A stretch of 64,000 bases of DNA from Melanocharis versteri (Eukaryota; Chordata; Aves; Passeriformes; Melanocharitidae). Location: the NCBI GenBank assembly GCA_013397845.1, contig VZTG01007077.1, positions 232,607 to 296,606 on the forward strand, in the 5' to 3' direction. Positions 40,301 through 52,300 of the stretch are shown one piece after another (positions within the stretch are counted from its first letter, which is position 1; each line of letters opens with the position of its first letter). Position numbers and translations under genes: made by a program. The notes under the pieces were generated by a model that ran no database searches, was not told the DNA's origin, and saw only the letters and a program-made list of their open reading frames with translations.

Positions 40301-43300
40301 AAAAGAATGTGCTTTCTGGTTGCCAGGGGAGTAAATCAGAGTATCCAGAGTATTGCTCTCCTATGAGGAAAGGCTGGGAGAACTGGGATTGTTCAGCCTG
40401 GAAAAGAGGAGGGATTGGGGTGACCTAATTCCAGTACCTGAAGGGAGCCTGCAAGAAAGATGAGGAGAGACTATTTACAAGGGTCTGAAGTGACAGGCCA
40501 AGGGGGAGAGGCTTCAGACTGAGAGACAGTAGGGTTAGATTGAATATTGGGAAGAAATTCTTCCTTGTGAGGGTGGTGAAGCGCTGGCACAGGTTGCCAA
40601 GAGAAGCTGACCCATCCTTGAAAGTGTCCAAGGCCGGGTTGGACAGGGCTTGGAGCAATCTGGGCTAGTGGAAGGTGTCCCTGCCCATGGCAGGAGGTGG
40701 AATGAGATGATCTTTTAGCATCCCTTCCAAGCCAGTCCTTCCTATGATTCCATGACTGCTCAGGGGTGATGGCTGGACTTCCTCCTAGTTCTGTGGTTTG
40801 TTCCTTTCTTTCAGCGTGACGTACGAGGATCCTCAGGCTGTCAAAGGACTGGCATCTGCCCTGGATGTTCGGAAACAGAACACGGGAGGGGTAGGTCACA
40901 GCTCTGTGTTTTGTTATCCACGTGCAATCCAAGCCGTGGGCGGCTGCTTTGACCGAGCTTCTCATTCTGCATTCCAGCAACGTGTAATGGCTATTTTGAA
41001 ATTGATATCTGCGAGCAAGTACTTGCTCAGTAATGATCTCTAAAGAGGTGCTGCTTAGCACTCCAGTCTAAAAGACTTCAGAATCGTAGTGGGTAAATTC
41101 TCCTGTGTCCTTGCAGCTTGTCTGGGGGGGGTCCAGCTCTTTGGCTGGAATCAGTGCTGAGAAGAATTAAATGGGGAATGTCCTGTGAACACTGATGTGC
41201 ATTGGCTTGGTTTGGTTTTGCTTATGAAAGTCTTAATGTACTAGACTGCTCCAAGTGCATGGATACACAAGCGAGTGACAGGGAGAGAAATGATGCAGAC
41301 TTTTAATGCTTCACATTCTTTGTCATAACTGCCCTCGCATGCAGTCTGTTCTGTCTGCCCAGGGCAGGCTTCTGCTCTCTCGTATGGGCAGAAGAGCCCC
41401 CTGTGCTGTCACCTCGCAGCAGCTGACACTGAAAACACAGGTGAGAGAGCTTGGCCAGCTTTGTCTGCATCCCTCCGTGAAGGCAGAAGTGAAGGAGCTT
41501 TCAAATCATCCCTCTACCCCTGTCTACCACCCTGTGTTTTAAAACTGTGCTGCTCTTTTGTACGCAGCTGTGTGTAAGTTTTTGGAGGACAGAGTGAGTT
41601 CAGAGCCTTTTCCAGTCCAATTTTGGGCTGTGATGACCACTAGGGAGCACGGCAGAGCCAGCGTAGCATGGGAGAGCCAATGCAGCGTGCACATGCCTCT
41701 CACCAGGGAGAATTGCCTCCCCGTGCCTTGGCTGATCCCGCCCTAGTTCTTTCATGCCATGAAGTGGGAGTGCTCTGGGCAGCTGGCATGCCTGGCAGCT
41801 TGTGCTCCAAGCCAGGGAGAATTTGTGTTGGGAGCCAGCTGGGGTCAGATCACAGCTGCCTGCCTTCCCGGGCCATCGTTCAGTGGGAGCAGGGCCTCAG
41901 CTCTTAGAGAGTATCCCCACCTACCTGCTTCTTCCTGTCCCTGTCCTCCTGCCTGAAGGGTAATTTATAACCCAGGTCAGCCTCATGACCAACTGGAGCT
42001 CAGCCCCACAAAAACTCATGGCAGCAGTACTGGGGGAAAAGGGGAAGCATGAAGAGGCAGGGGCAGAAATATTCCTTCACAGGAATTCCTGAATCCAGTG
42101 TGACATCCCAAGCCCTCAGTATCACTGAGCTGTTATTGGCAGGACCTGGGGAAGGATTTGAGATTCTGTTCTTTGTTCCTGGCTAACCAAATGCAAGGGG
42201 CTTGCATTTAGCTGGTCAAGGGGGCTGTATTCCCCCAGTGGCCTCGGGGTCATGTCCTTATTTATTGACACTTTTGTTCCCAGCCAGTTCTACTTTAGGC
42301 GCCAGCACGATGTGTCATTCACACGAGCAGAGCTGCTGCTCTGCCCCAAGTGTTGTCAGTTCAAAGGGCTTTGGCTAAGCTCATCTGAGGGTCAAAGTTT
42401 TTTGGGGCAAATGCCTTATGGGTTGTGGAACTTGGGGCTCTGAGATGTTGTCAAGACTTTCAGCCTCTTTTCAAAGGTCCTAGAGGCTGTATCGTGTAAT
42501 CAGAAGAGCTTGTTTTGAAATGCAGTCGCTCTGTAATTGGTAAACACTTTTTCTCAACAGTTGTGAGGCTTGTGGGTGTCTCTTCTTAAAGGAAATAAAA
42601 ATTAAACTCTCCTAAAGTTACCAGCCCCAGCATGTGTAGCAAAAAACTGGCAGTGCTCAGTAAACGAAAAGACAGGCTTTAATTTGGGTAGAGCTAATTT
42701 AAGAACAGCTCTGGGGAGGAGCCAAAAGCTTTGCAACACATTCTTCGCGCACGTCTCGTTCCAGCACCGTTGTCCAGTGGTAGAATTCAGCACATCCGAC
42801 GTTTCCAATGTAGTCATTCTCGGAATGGTCTGCAGAGAGGAGGCTGATCACGTGGCATTAGCTGTCTTTTAGTGTGATTTAGCAGCTGGAAACAAGATGA
42901 GCTAAAAATACACTGTTTTCTTAATATTGCTTTTCCATGTTGGGAATTGCTTTTGTTGCCACAGAGTTGTTGCATGATCACGACTGGGAGGAGAGGTGTC
43001 CAAGAAACAATTCTCTGGTGTTACACAGAGAGTAGATGAAATTGGAATGATTCCCCCCCTTTTTTTTTCCTCAGGAAATGAGACATAAAAGATTGCAGCT
43101 GATTCTCCATTACCTGGGTTAATGTGGACAGGAGAGGTGTTCTGTGTGTGCAGGTGTTTGGGTGGTTGGACTTAACACACCAGTGGCTCTTTGCTGAGCT
43201 CACCCAGTTCTGGGCTGGAGCCACTGTGCTCTGCCAAGCCTGAGCAAGCCCCTCCAGAGCTGGAGGTGACTCTGCATCCCACCCTGGCTCAGAGAGGAGA

Positions 43301-46300
43301 TGCTGAAGGACAAGAAACCATCTTAGAGTGTTTGTGGTGCTGTGCCATGCAGTCTGCAGCCTGCTCAGGGGAGCTGGATGCATCAGCAGTCCTTTAACCT
43401 CTGTGCTTTCCAAGAGGGGCAGTTTGAAAGGCTGCCAGGACACTGCAGCAAACTGCCCTGACTTCCCCTCCACTCAACACCATCGCAGAGCTGCTGTGCT
43501 GTCTGTGTGGGGCACAGTCTGCCTGCTGAGGTGATGGACACGAGCAGGGTGTGCTGCAACCCACGGCTTCATAAACGAGGGGGACTCCACAGAGTGTGAC
43601 ACGAGAGTTGCCAGTGCAGTCTCACTGACTGCAGTAGCTTGTACAGCCTCACTTTTCCTTCTTCTAAGAAGATGACAAACATCAGCCTCACTACTAGCCA
43701 GTGGTTGGTTTATTTTATTATTATTTTTATTTTTAAGGACATCATGGAGGGAGTGCTAAAACGCTGTGAACTGTCTGTAGGAAGTGCAGAATTTGGGGTG
43801 AAGTGTGTCCCCCCATGGACAGAGCTGACAGGCAGAGGGGGACACAGCTGCTGCCAGAAGCTACTGTAGGCAACTCTGTGTGTGTATGTGTGTGTGTGTC
43901 TGTGTATGTGAAGTTTTTAACTGTTTTATTACTTTATCATGGGTTGTTGCTGTGGTTTCTCTCTTTATGGACCTTTCTGTTCTCAACACAGAGGAGAGGT
44001 AAAGGTGGGAACTCAGACATGGAGCCCATAGACAAGTGGCTAATTACACAAGGAATGGTGAGGACTTCACCAGTGAAGCAATTCCTGCTGCCCACCCCAG
44101 TCCCTGACCTAGAATAACCATCCTCCGTTCACCTCTCGTCCTGCCCTATCGAACCGCTTGAAATCGGACAGTACAAGGAGATTATTTCCCACCTACATCA
44201 TTACCTGGGGCAAAGGGAAAGATTTGCACCAATTTCTGGTTTATACAGCGCAAAGACCTGTAAACAACCGAATCATTTGGAGGATCCCATGTCACCTTCA
44301 GAAAAGGCCTGGGGATCCAATTGGTTCCTTCTACTGTCTTGATTTATTTATGCAGTATCCACTTTTCGAGGGATAAACACAAGTCTCATGGATCTTATTC
44401 ATAAAGAGGACACTTGCTATCTGTCTTTAAAGCAGCCTTTTCTGGTAGTGCTTAGCTTCATGGTCTGGAATAAACATAGGGAAGTTGTAGGATCGTATGT
44501 AGTTGAATTGAGTAATGTAGGGATAGTTCTTTATGCAAGGAAGCGAATGGGGGAACTACTGCCCAGACTGACATCTTCAACCCCACTGGCATTAGGAATC
44601 AGACTCCAAAGGGTACAATAGTGTTTCTGGCTTTAAGGATTTAATTCCTACGTCTGGTGATGCCAGTGCCTTGATAAAATCAGGCTTCTGAAGATCACTG
44701 AACCTGTGCACATTCTGACCTTGTTTGAAGTTGTCCTTCATCAATGTGCTTGCAGAGAGAAGTTCAAAGCCTGCTTTAAGTGCAGAAGCCAGAGGAAGGG
44801 AAAAAATAGCCTGAGCTATGCCTTAAAGACAAGTTCTAAGACCATTTTTTTTGGACGATGTAATCCATCACTTTAAGTGTTAGAGATTAGTACCAATAAT
44901 GTGACCTAACTGTAGAAAATCCTCCCGAGACAGTCCTGGCTGCAGCCGAGTTCAGAGAGGTGCAGGGAGAATTCCCTTTGCTCTGGGGTGTGCTGGCAGT
45001 GCAGCGTGTGGGGCTGGGCACCAGGAAGCCCATGGAGCAGGAATGTCTGACTCCAGGGAGAGCCCTGAATGTCCCAGACTAAACTGCCCAGTGTTTAAAA
45101 AGAGAAACATCCCAGAAAGTTTAAAGTTTGGAAAATCCAGAGTGTGCAGTATCTACTCTGTGAAACACTTGCATTTATTCTTCTGGATTTAGGGCTAATC
45201 CAGATTATTTCTCAGGGCCAGCTTGGAAATTTGGCAGAAGTTTGCACGGCTGGTGCACACACAGTGATGGGACAGGTGTTGTATCTGCCTGCCCAAAAGC
45301 AGTTCCATGCCTGCTCACACACGTGGATAAGCCCACTGTGGGTTCCTGTCCCTGGGAGCTAGAGTGTCATTTTGGTGCTGTCAGACACCCACAGCTCACA
45401 AGGTGAGAGTGAAAAGCTGTAAAATGAGCAGCAGTATCAGCTTTGCCTCTGATACTGTTGACGGTGGCTCACAGAGGCTCTCGCTGTTCGGTGGCTCTGT
45501 TGCAGCCAGGGATGTGCTGTGCCACTGTTAGATGTTCATCCATAATGAATAATCCAGTGATTGAGTTAGTTCCTCTTCTTTGCCTTTCCACTGTTTACAA
45601 GAGCGGGGAAGCATGAAATCGGCACCCCCGCTGTTCACACCACTCACACCACTGCTTTATTAAAAAAGCAAACAGCATATTCCTTCATTGGCTTGTGGTT
45701 ATTCAGTCTGGAAAAAGGATACTGCAGCATTCATGGAGGCATATGGATCTGGGGAGGGAAGGGGGCCTGGCTGTCCAACCAGTCACTGCTCTTACAAACC
45801 TGTCACCTTGTTTGTGTGCTAAATACAAGAGAGAAATACCTAAAAGAAAACTAAACTAATCATTAACTCCGTTTCTCTCTTAACTGGCTGTAGTTCTTAA
45901 CAGTATTTATTAATATGACCTGTAGCATTTACAATGCCAGTGGATAATTAGAATCCCAGGTATGAACTTGATGTGCCCACTCTGTGGGGTACTTCTTGTA
46001 CTTTGATGAGGAGGAGAGGGGTGAGCTGACACTGCTGTTCCCTGTGCCTGTACAACACTGAGACCACTCAAAGGGAATTCTCCATCTGCCAGGGTGGTTC
46101 TCACATCCCTCACCCCCTGACGTTGTTCTGTACAAACTGTGATACATTTCAGCTTTGGGTTGAGTCCTTCCCACTCCATTTCTGTGCATCCCAGTCCACT
46201 ACACATCTTTGCAGTCTCTGGCTCTCCTCTCCCAGTGAATTTGGCAGTGTTGTTCTTGTTCCAAATTAACCAGTGGCTCAGTTTTGCCGTCAAGATGATG

Positions 46301-49300
46301 CCAGGACCATGGAGACACACACAAGCCACACTTTTATCCATCCCAGCTCTACCTACAAAACAAAAGTAGGCGAAATTATATTGGCAGAACATGTTTCTGG
46401 TTCTTATATGACTGAGGAATGGGAGGTGAGCTGGTCCAGTGACAGATCTGCCTGCAGTGTGAGGTCAGGGTTTTGCCATGCAGGTCTCACACGGGTCTGT
46501 ATCAGTAGCAATTAGGCACAGACTTTACCACAAAGCCACGTTTTAGTGCAGGTAGTCTCAGTTCCCTTCTCATGAGTTTGGACAGCTATTGAGATTTGCA
46601 TTAATGTATTCCTCTCTTAGAATAACCTGTCAACCCACTCACATGCCAAATGGGTTATTTGTTATGAAAGTGAGAAGTGGGTGTTGCTTAAGCCACCATG
46701 TCAGGACATTAATTGGGACAGTGGCAGGGGAAGGATGAAACTGAACCAGAATTCACAGAAAGTGGTATGAACACCACTCAGCATTCTATCTTGACTGCCA
46801 GCAGCACACCTGGCTAGAGAGGAGAGCCCTCTTTGTAGGGAAGATAGGTGAGTAAAGATTAAATGAAACCTCTGTTAATTAGTAACCAAGTGGGATGCTG
46901 CTATGTGCCTTCAAGAGAGAGATAGGATCTGAAATGTGGAAATGACTTGGGTAACGTGAGACTGTTGAATAACATCATCTTCTTGAAGACTGAAGTGCTT
47001 GAATTGTGGATAAGCCCAAACACAGACACGTGAAGATCTCATTTCTTCCGTGTGGTGGGACCCCTCTCCCTGTTGAAGGCAAGCAGGTGCTTTCCCTTAT
47101 CCAGAGACCACGGGGGTCTCCTTGCCTGCCCAGCCGTGGTGTTTTTCAGAGCTCTGTGCAAGGACAGCCCAACCCCTGGTGTCAGGGAGGGCTGGCAGTG
47201 TCTGGACACGCCTGCCAGATCCAGACGGGCTGGTTGTTGTACGGGCACAACAGGCTCTGTTGGGGATCACGCTGCAGCCGAGCTCCTGCCTGCCCGGCTG
47301 TGCCGTGCCTGAACACAGCCACGAGTAACCAAGGAGTTAATTTCATCCTTACACCTAAAGCCAAGCGTGCTCTAATATTGAGGCCAAGCAGCTATTTCAA
47401 GATCACAACAGCTTTAAATAGGTGGTAAGGCTGTAGTAGTAAGCTGGAGTAGCCTGCTAGTGTGCTCCTAGTGCTGCTGCAGGAATGACAGACCTTTACT
47501 ACTGCAAACCAGCGAGGGGGAGTGAGTAGCCACTAACCAAGAACTGATGTCAGCTTTGTTAAACATCTAGAAAGAAGTGGAATTAACTAAGCTATTACAA
47601 GGCAGTAGTCTAGCAACAATTAGCATAAACCTTGTTAAACATTTTAAGAACATTAATGAGCTCACCTAGAGACCTGAATTGTCATTTCATACCTGCTTCT
47701 TTTCCAGTGGGATCATTTTTAATAGAAATAAAATGTGATAATAATAACCTTAAACTGTCTTTTTAAGGGTAGAATATTGGATTTTATGACTTCTGAGGAA
47801 ATATATTGGCAATACTCTTTGGCTTTTGATTGCTAGTGAGAACATCAACACAATCTAACTTATCTAAGTAGGAACTTGAATTCCAGGTTCCTGTGGGCTT
47901 TGTGGGATTGAACACTCACTTTTGTTCTCCCAGCCCTCCTTTTCCATTTCCCTTTCAGGACTGTTGAGATGATCCCATTTGTAGGATTTTCCAAAGACTA
48001 AGTAAAAAAGGTATTTAAACAATCAAAGACCAACTTTTAATTAAAGCCAGTTACGTAAAGTACCCAAAATATTTTGTGACTTAATTTCCATTTACTTTGA
48101 GTATAGACTTTAAAAAATCACAATATCTTTATACAAACAGCTCTTGCAGCCAGCACTGACTATCTGGGGAGCTCTCTTGCCAAGACTGAGAGCTTCACTA
48201 GACCATGGAAGTTTGCATAATCAAAGTATTAACAAGATAGGGTCCCATTCCAGAGTTTTTTCCATGTAGTCTGTGGCTGCCACTGTTGCTTGTTCCCAGA
48301 AACTGTTGTCTTTTTTTTAATGTGTAAACTAGGTAATTTATTTTTACATTGCCTCTGTTGTGATTTAGGGATTAGTTATAACAAAATTCCTGTTCACATT
48401 TTTCGATCTAGGGCTTCTGAAAGGGGAAGGCTTGCCAAGTACCCAACTGACTGGCAAAAATTGAGCTTCTCTGTGTGGTCAGTTTAAAATGAAATATAAA
48501 TGGTACAATGTTATCATTAAAATAATTTAAAACTTCCAGTTGCTCTTTGAGAGTTTCCTCCCTCTTTATTCTTGAACAAATTAAACCTGACACATGTAAA
48601 CCATGCTTTATGAGGAAATGGGACGCAGAGTCTGAGGAAAGTGAACTGGAAGTTTGAGCTTGGAAGGAGCAATAGATACAAACCCCCAGCACTTCTGTGG
48701 GTGTGCTGGGAGACAGGGGAAGCTTTTTGAAAGGTCAGTGCTGAATAGCAAACGGCTGACACACTCAGATGTTTATCTTACAGCTTTGTCTGCTTCTCTG
48801 CAAGAAGTGCTCTTGCACTTCTGAGGGCTTTGTTTGTTTGTTATAAGTAGCTCTAGCTGAAAGTAGAATTCCTTTTTTTGCTTTTTTTTTCTCTTTCTTT
48901 TTTAAAAAATTCTTACGAAACACCGCAGCACAAATTCTTGTGCTGCCGAGCTGTTCTTCGAGGACTTCTGCAAATTCAAGAGTCCTGTGATTCTCAGGAA
49001 TTCAGTACTTGATCAGTCACCTGTCATGTTTTCAGGATAATCAAGATTTGAGCTGCTGTTCCTTCTAATACAGGAACACAGTACTGCCACGCTTTTTAGA
49101 ACAGCTGCTCTTATATTCATAAAATCATAAAATCCTGCAATGGTTTGGGTTGGAAAAAAAGATCATCTCATTCCAGCCCCCTGCCATGGGCAGGGACACC
49201 TTCCACTATCCCAGGTTGCTCCAAGCCCTGTCCAGCCTGGCCTGGGACACTTCCAGGGATGGGGCAGCCACAGCTTCTCTGGCAACCTGTGCCAGGGCCT

Positions 49301-52300
49301 CCCCACCCTCACAGGGAAGAATTTCTTCCTAATATCTAACCTAAATCTACCCTCTTTCAGCTTAAAGCCATCCCCCCTTGTCCTGTCACTCCAGGCCCTT
49401 ATCCAAAATCCCTCTCCACCTCTCTTGGAGCCCTCTGTGTTCCTGTAAATTTTATTCGCAGAAAAGGAAAAATAAACCAGCTATTTTCCTCCTCCCTTCC
49501 AGGCACATTTTCTTATCCTTAGAGAAACCTAAGCACCTTTCTGAACTGCAAACCAGCCAACAGCTCTGAGGCTGCACCTTCCACAGTGTTACCTACTGTG
49601 TGCAGGTTAAGCAACACAGGAGAGAGGCAGCAGGGCAACTTCTGCAGTAGGTTTTAGGTTGCTGTAGGCTGAATAAATTCATTACTTTATATCTCTGAAG
49701 CCAATATTTTATAAAGCTGTTAAACAAAGGAGACAGTTTTGCAAGATGCAACTTGTCCTTGGGAAGAAATGTGTTGGAAGATGCTTAGAGCTCTTCCCTT
49801 GTGAGTGGCCCTCTGGGCCAGCTCACAGCAGCTTCAGCTCACTGTGATAGTGTTGTGTGTGCCTGATTCAGGAAATCAGAAAGGGGCAGTTATCCTAAAT
49901 CCAGCCCATTCCAAAGGAAACTGCAGGAATTTATTTTCTGTTTGGGATCTTTATGAATTTGCTGGAAGCAAAATGACACCTTGTACCTCTGACCCCNTGT
50001 TCCTGTAAATTTTATTCACAGAAAAGGAAAAAGAAACCATCTCTTTTCCTCCTCCCTTCCAGGCACATTTTCTTATCCTTAGAGAAACCTAAGCACCTTT
50101 CTGAACTGCAAACCAGCCAACAGCTCTGAGGCTGCACCTTCCACAGTGTTACCTACTGTGTGCAGGTTAAGCAACACAGGAGAGAGGCAGCAGGGCAACT
50201 TCTGCAGTAGGTTTTAGGTTGCTGTAGGCTGAATAAATTCATTACTTTATATCTCTGAAGCCAATATTTTATAAAGCTGTTAAACAAAGGAGACAGTTTT
50301 GCAAGATGCAACTTGTCCTTGGGAAGAAATGTGTTGGAAGATGCTTAGAGCTCTTCCCTTGTGAGTGGCCCTCTGGGCCAGCTCACAGCAGCTTCAGCTC
50401 ACTGTGATAGTGTTGTGTGTGCCTGATTCAGGAAATCAGAAAGGGGCAGTTATCCTAAATCCAGCCCATTCCAAAGGAAACTGCAGGAATTTATTTTCTG
50501 TTTGGGATCTTTATGAATTTGCTGGAAGCAAAATGACACCTTGTACCTCTGACCCCAGGAACTGTTATTTTGTCCAGCAGCCTGTCAAGTCAGAGCCCAG
50601 CCACCTTCCTGGTGCTGCTCTTTGGGGCAGATGCTTTGGATTGAGTTCTGGATTTCCAGTTCTTTGACACAACTAACCCACTTTAGCACACCTCACCTCA
50701 AGGAAGGGCTTAACTGCCCTCCTCAGTACAAAGGGCCACTTGATTCTGTGAAAAAATTCCTGAGGAGCTTTGTTAAACAGCCTCAGCCTCTGTGATCCAG
50801 CATCTGTCCATCTTCCTCTGCTAGAAGTGCCTGAGAAAACTGCATCTCCCAGGAAATGCATCTGCAGAGCCTCTTCCAGCTCTTCTTATTGAATCACAGA
50901 GTCATTAAGGTCGGAAAAGACCTCTCCAAGACCATCAAGTCCAACCATTAACCCACTACTGCCAAGGCCACAGCTAAGCCATGTCCCTAAGCACCACATC
51001 CACGGGGGTTTTTTATCACTTCCAGGGAGGGCAATTCCTCTGAGAGGTTTCAGGCAAAGCTGTGGAGAACCCCTGACACCTTTTCTGCCTAGGAGAGTCC
51101 CTCTAGCAGTGCCAGGTCTCCTGCCTGCCAGCCCTGCTGCTCGGCTGCCATGCCCTGGCCTGGAACTCGCATGTCTGACATTGTTTTCCAACTATTTTTC
51201 AGGTTGTCCTTACCAGATCTATTGTGGTGTTTTCCTGTTTACCTCGGCAGGCCTCTGTTGTGTTTAAGCAGTGTAGTTAAGTCAGGAAATTCTACACCTA
51301 ATACTCAGTAATTTCCCTTTGCTGACCCAGTTACCCTTAGCACTGTGTGAAATCGCTGCCCTTCAGCTGCCTCTGCTCTGCCCCTTGCAGTCACATCAGT
51401 ATCGTGACCAGTTCCACTGCAGAGGCAGAGGCAAACCTTCCATGCCTGAGTGTTAAACTATCCCTGGAGCCTGACCTGCTCTGGAGAGCCCTGCTGCAGC
51501 TCTGGTGCTGTGCTCTCCTCCTCTGCCCCATCCTCCTCCTCCTTCGAGACTCCGCACTTCGCACTGGCACACGTTGGGCTCTGCTGCCGAGAATCACCTT
51601 TAACAGAGGAGTGGGAACTGGGAGCTGGGACAGTTTTGCTTTAAACCCTTGTGCCAAGGCTTGCCAGGGCTCGGTGGTGTGGTGGGAGGAGGATCTGGAA
51701 GGAAGCATGACTGTACCCAGGGCTCTGACTTCTCCACCTGCAGGGAAAACCAAATTGTTTTCATAGGAGTGTTGCCTGAAGACTTTGAGCCCCTCTTTTT
51801 TCTAACCCTTCACTGTTGCTAATACCCATTTAAAAAAAAACAAAAGGTGTAAATTTACCATTTCAAAACCTAACTGATATCCAGTATTCTACCCTTAAAA
51901 GCATTTCACGATCAAGATTAGAATCATCAGTCCATCTTGATGGTTTTAATATGTGGTCGAGAAGTTACTCGTCTTACGCTGGCATCCAGTCACGTCATTC
52001 CCCATAATCTTTCTCTTGTTTTTTTTAGCCTTGTTGTTCATAATTTCCTTTCCAAGTTGTTTCTTTATTTGAAATGCCATTTATATTTTGTTGCCTTTTT
52101 TTTTTTTTCCAGCACATCTTACATCTTTGTTTTTGTTTTGTTTTTAATCTTATTTCTGGCGTTTTCCATCGCTCTGTGGCCATGATTGTGGATGTGTTTT
52201 GGTTTTTGCCTGCCTTGCTGTTCTCTCGCTGCACTCCCTAGATCCCTGTTGCACAGTCCTCTGTCATGGATGACATTGAGGAGTGGCTCAGTACCGACTT

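Larger units (their letters stand above)
40891..52241 (+). other. TOM1L2: TOM1L2 intron 12, long, with candidate alternative exons
   Basis: An 11.3-kb intron between phase-0 exons. It contains a well-supported cassette or terminal exon at 43992, a weaker candidate exon at 41363-41440, a TG-rich microsatellite, two CR1 copies and a 559-bp direct duplication around an N at 49997. The rest shows nothing I can assign; 44120-49100 was scanned without finding another splice-bounded ORF. Confidence 0.85.
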
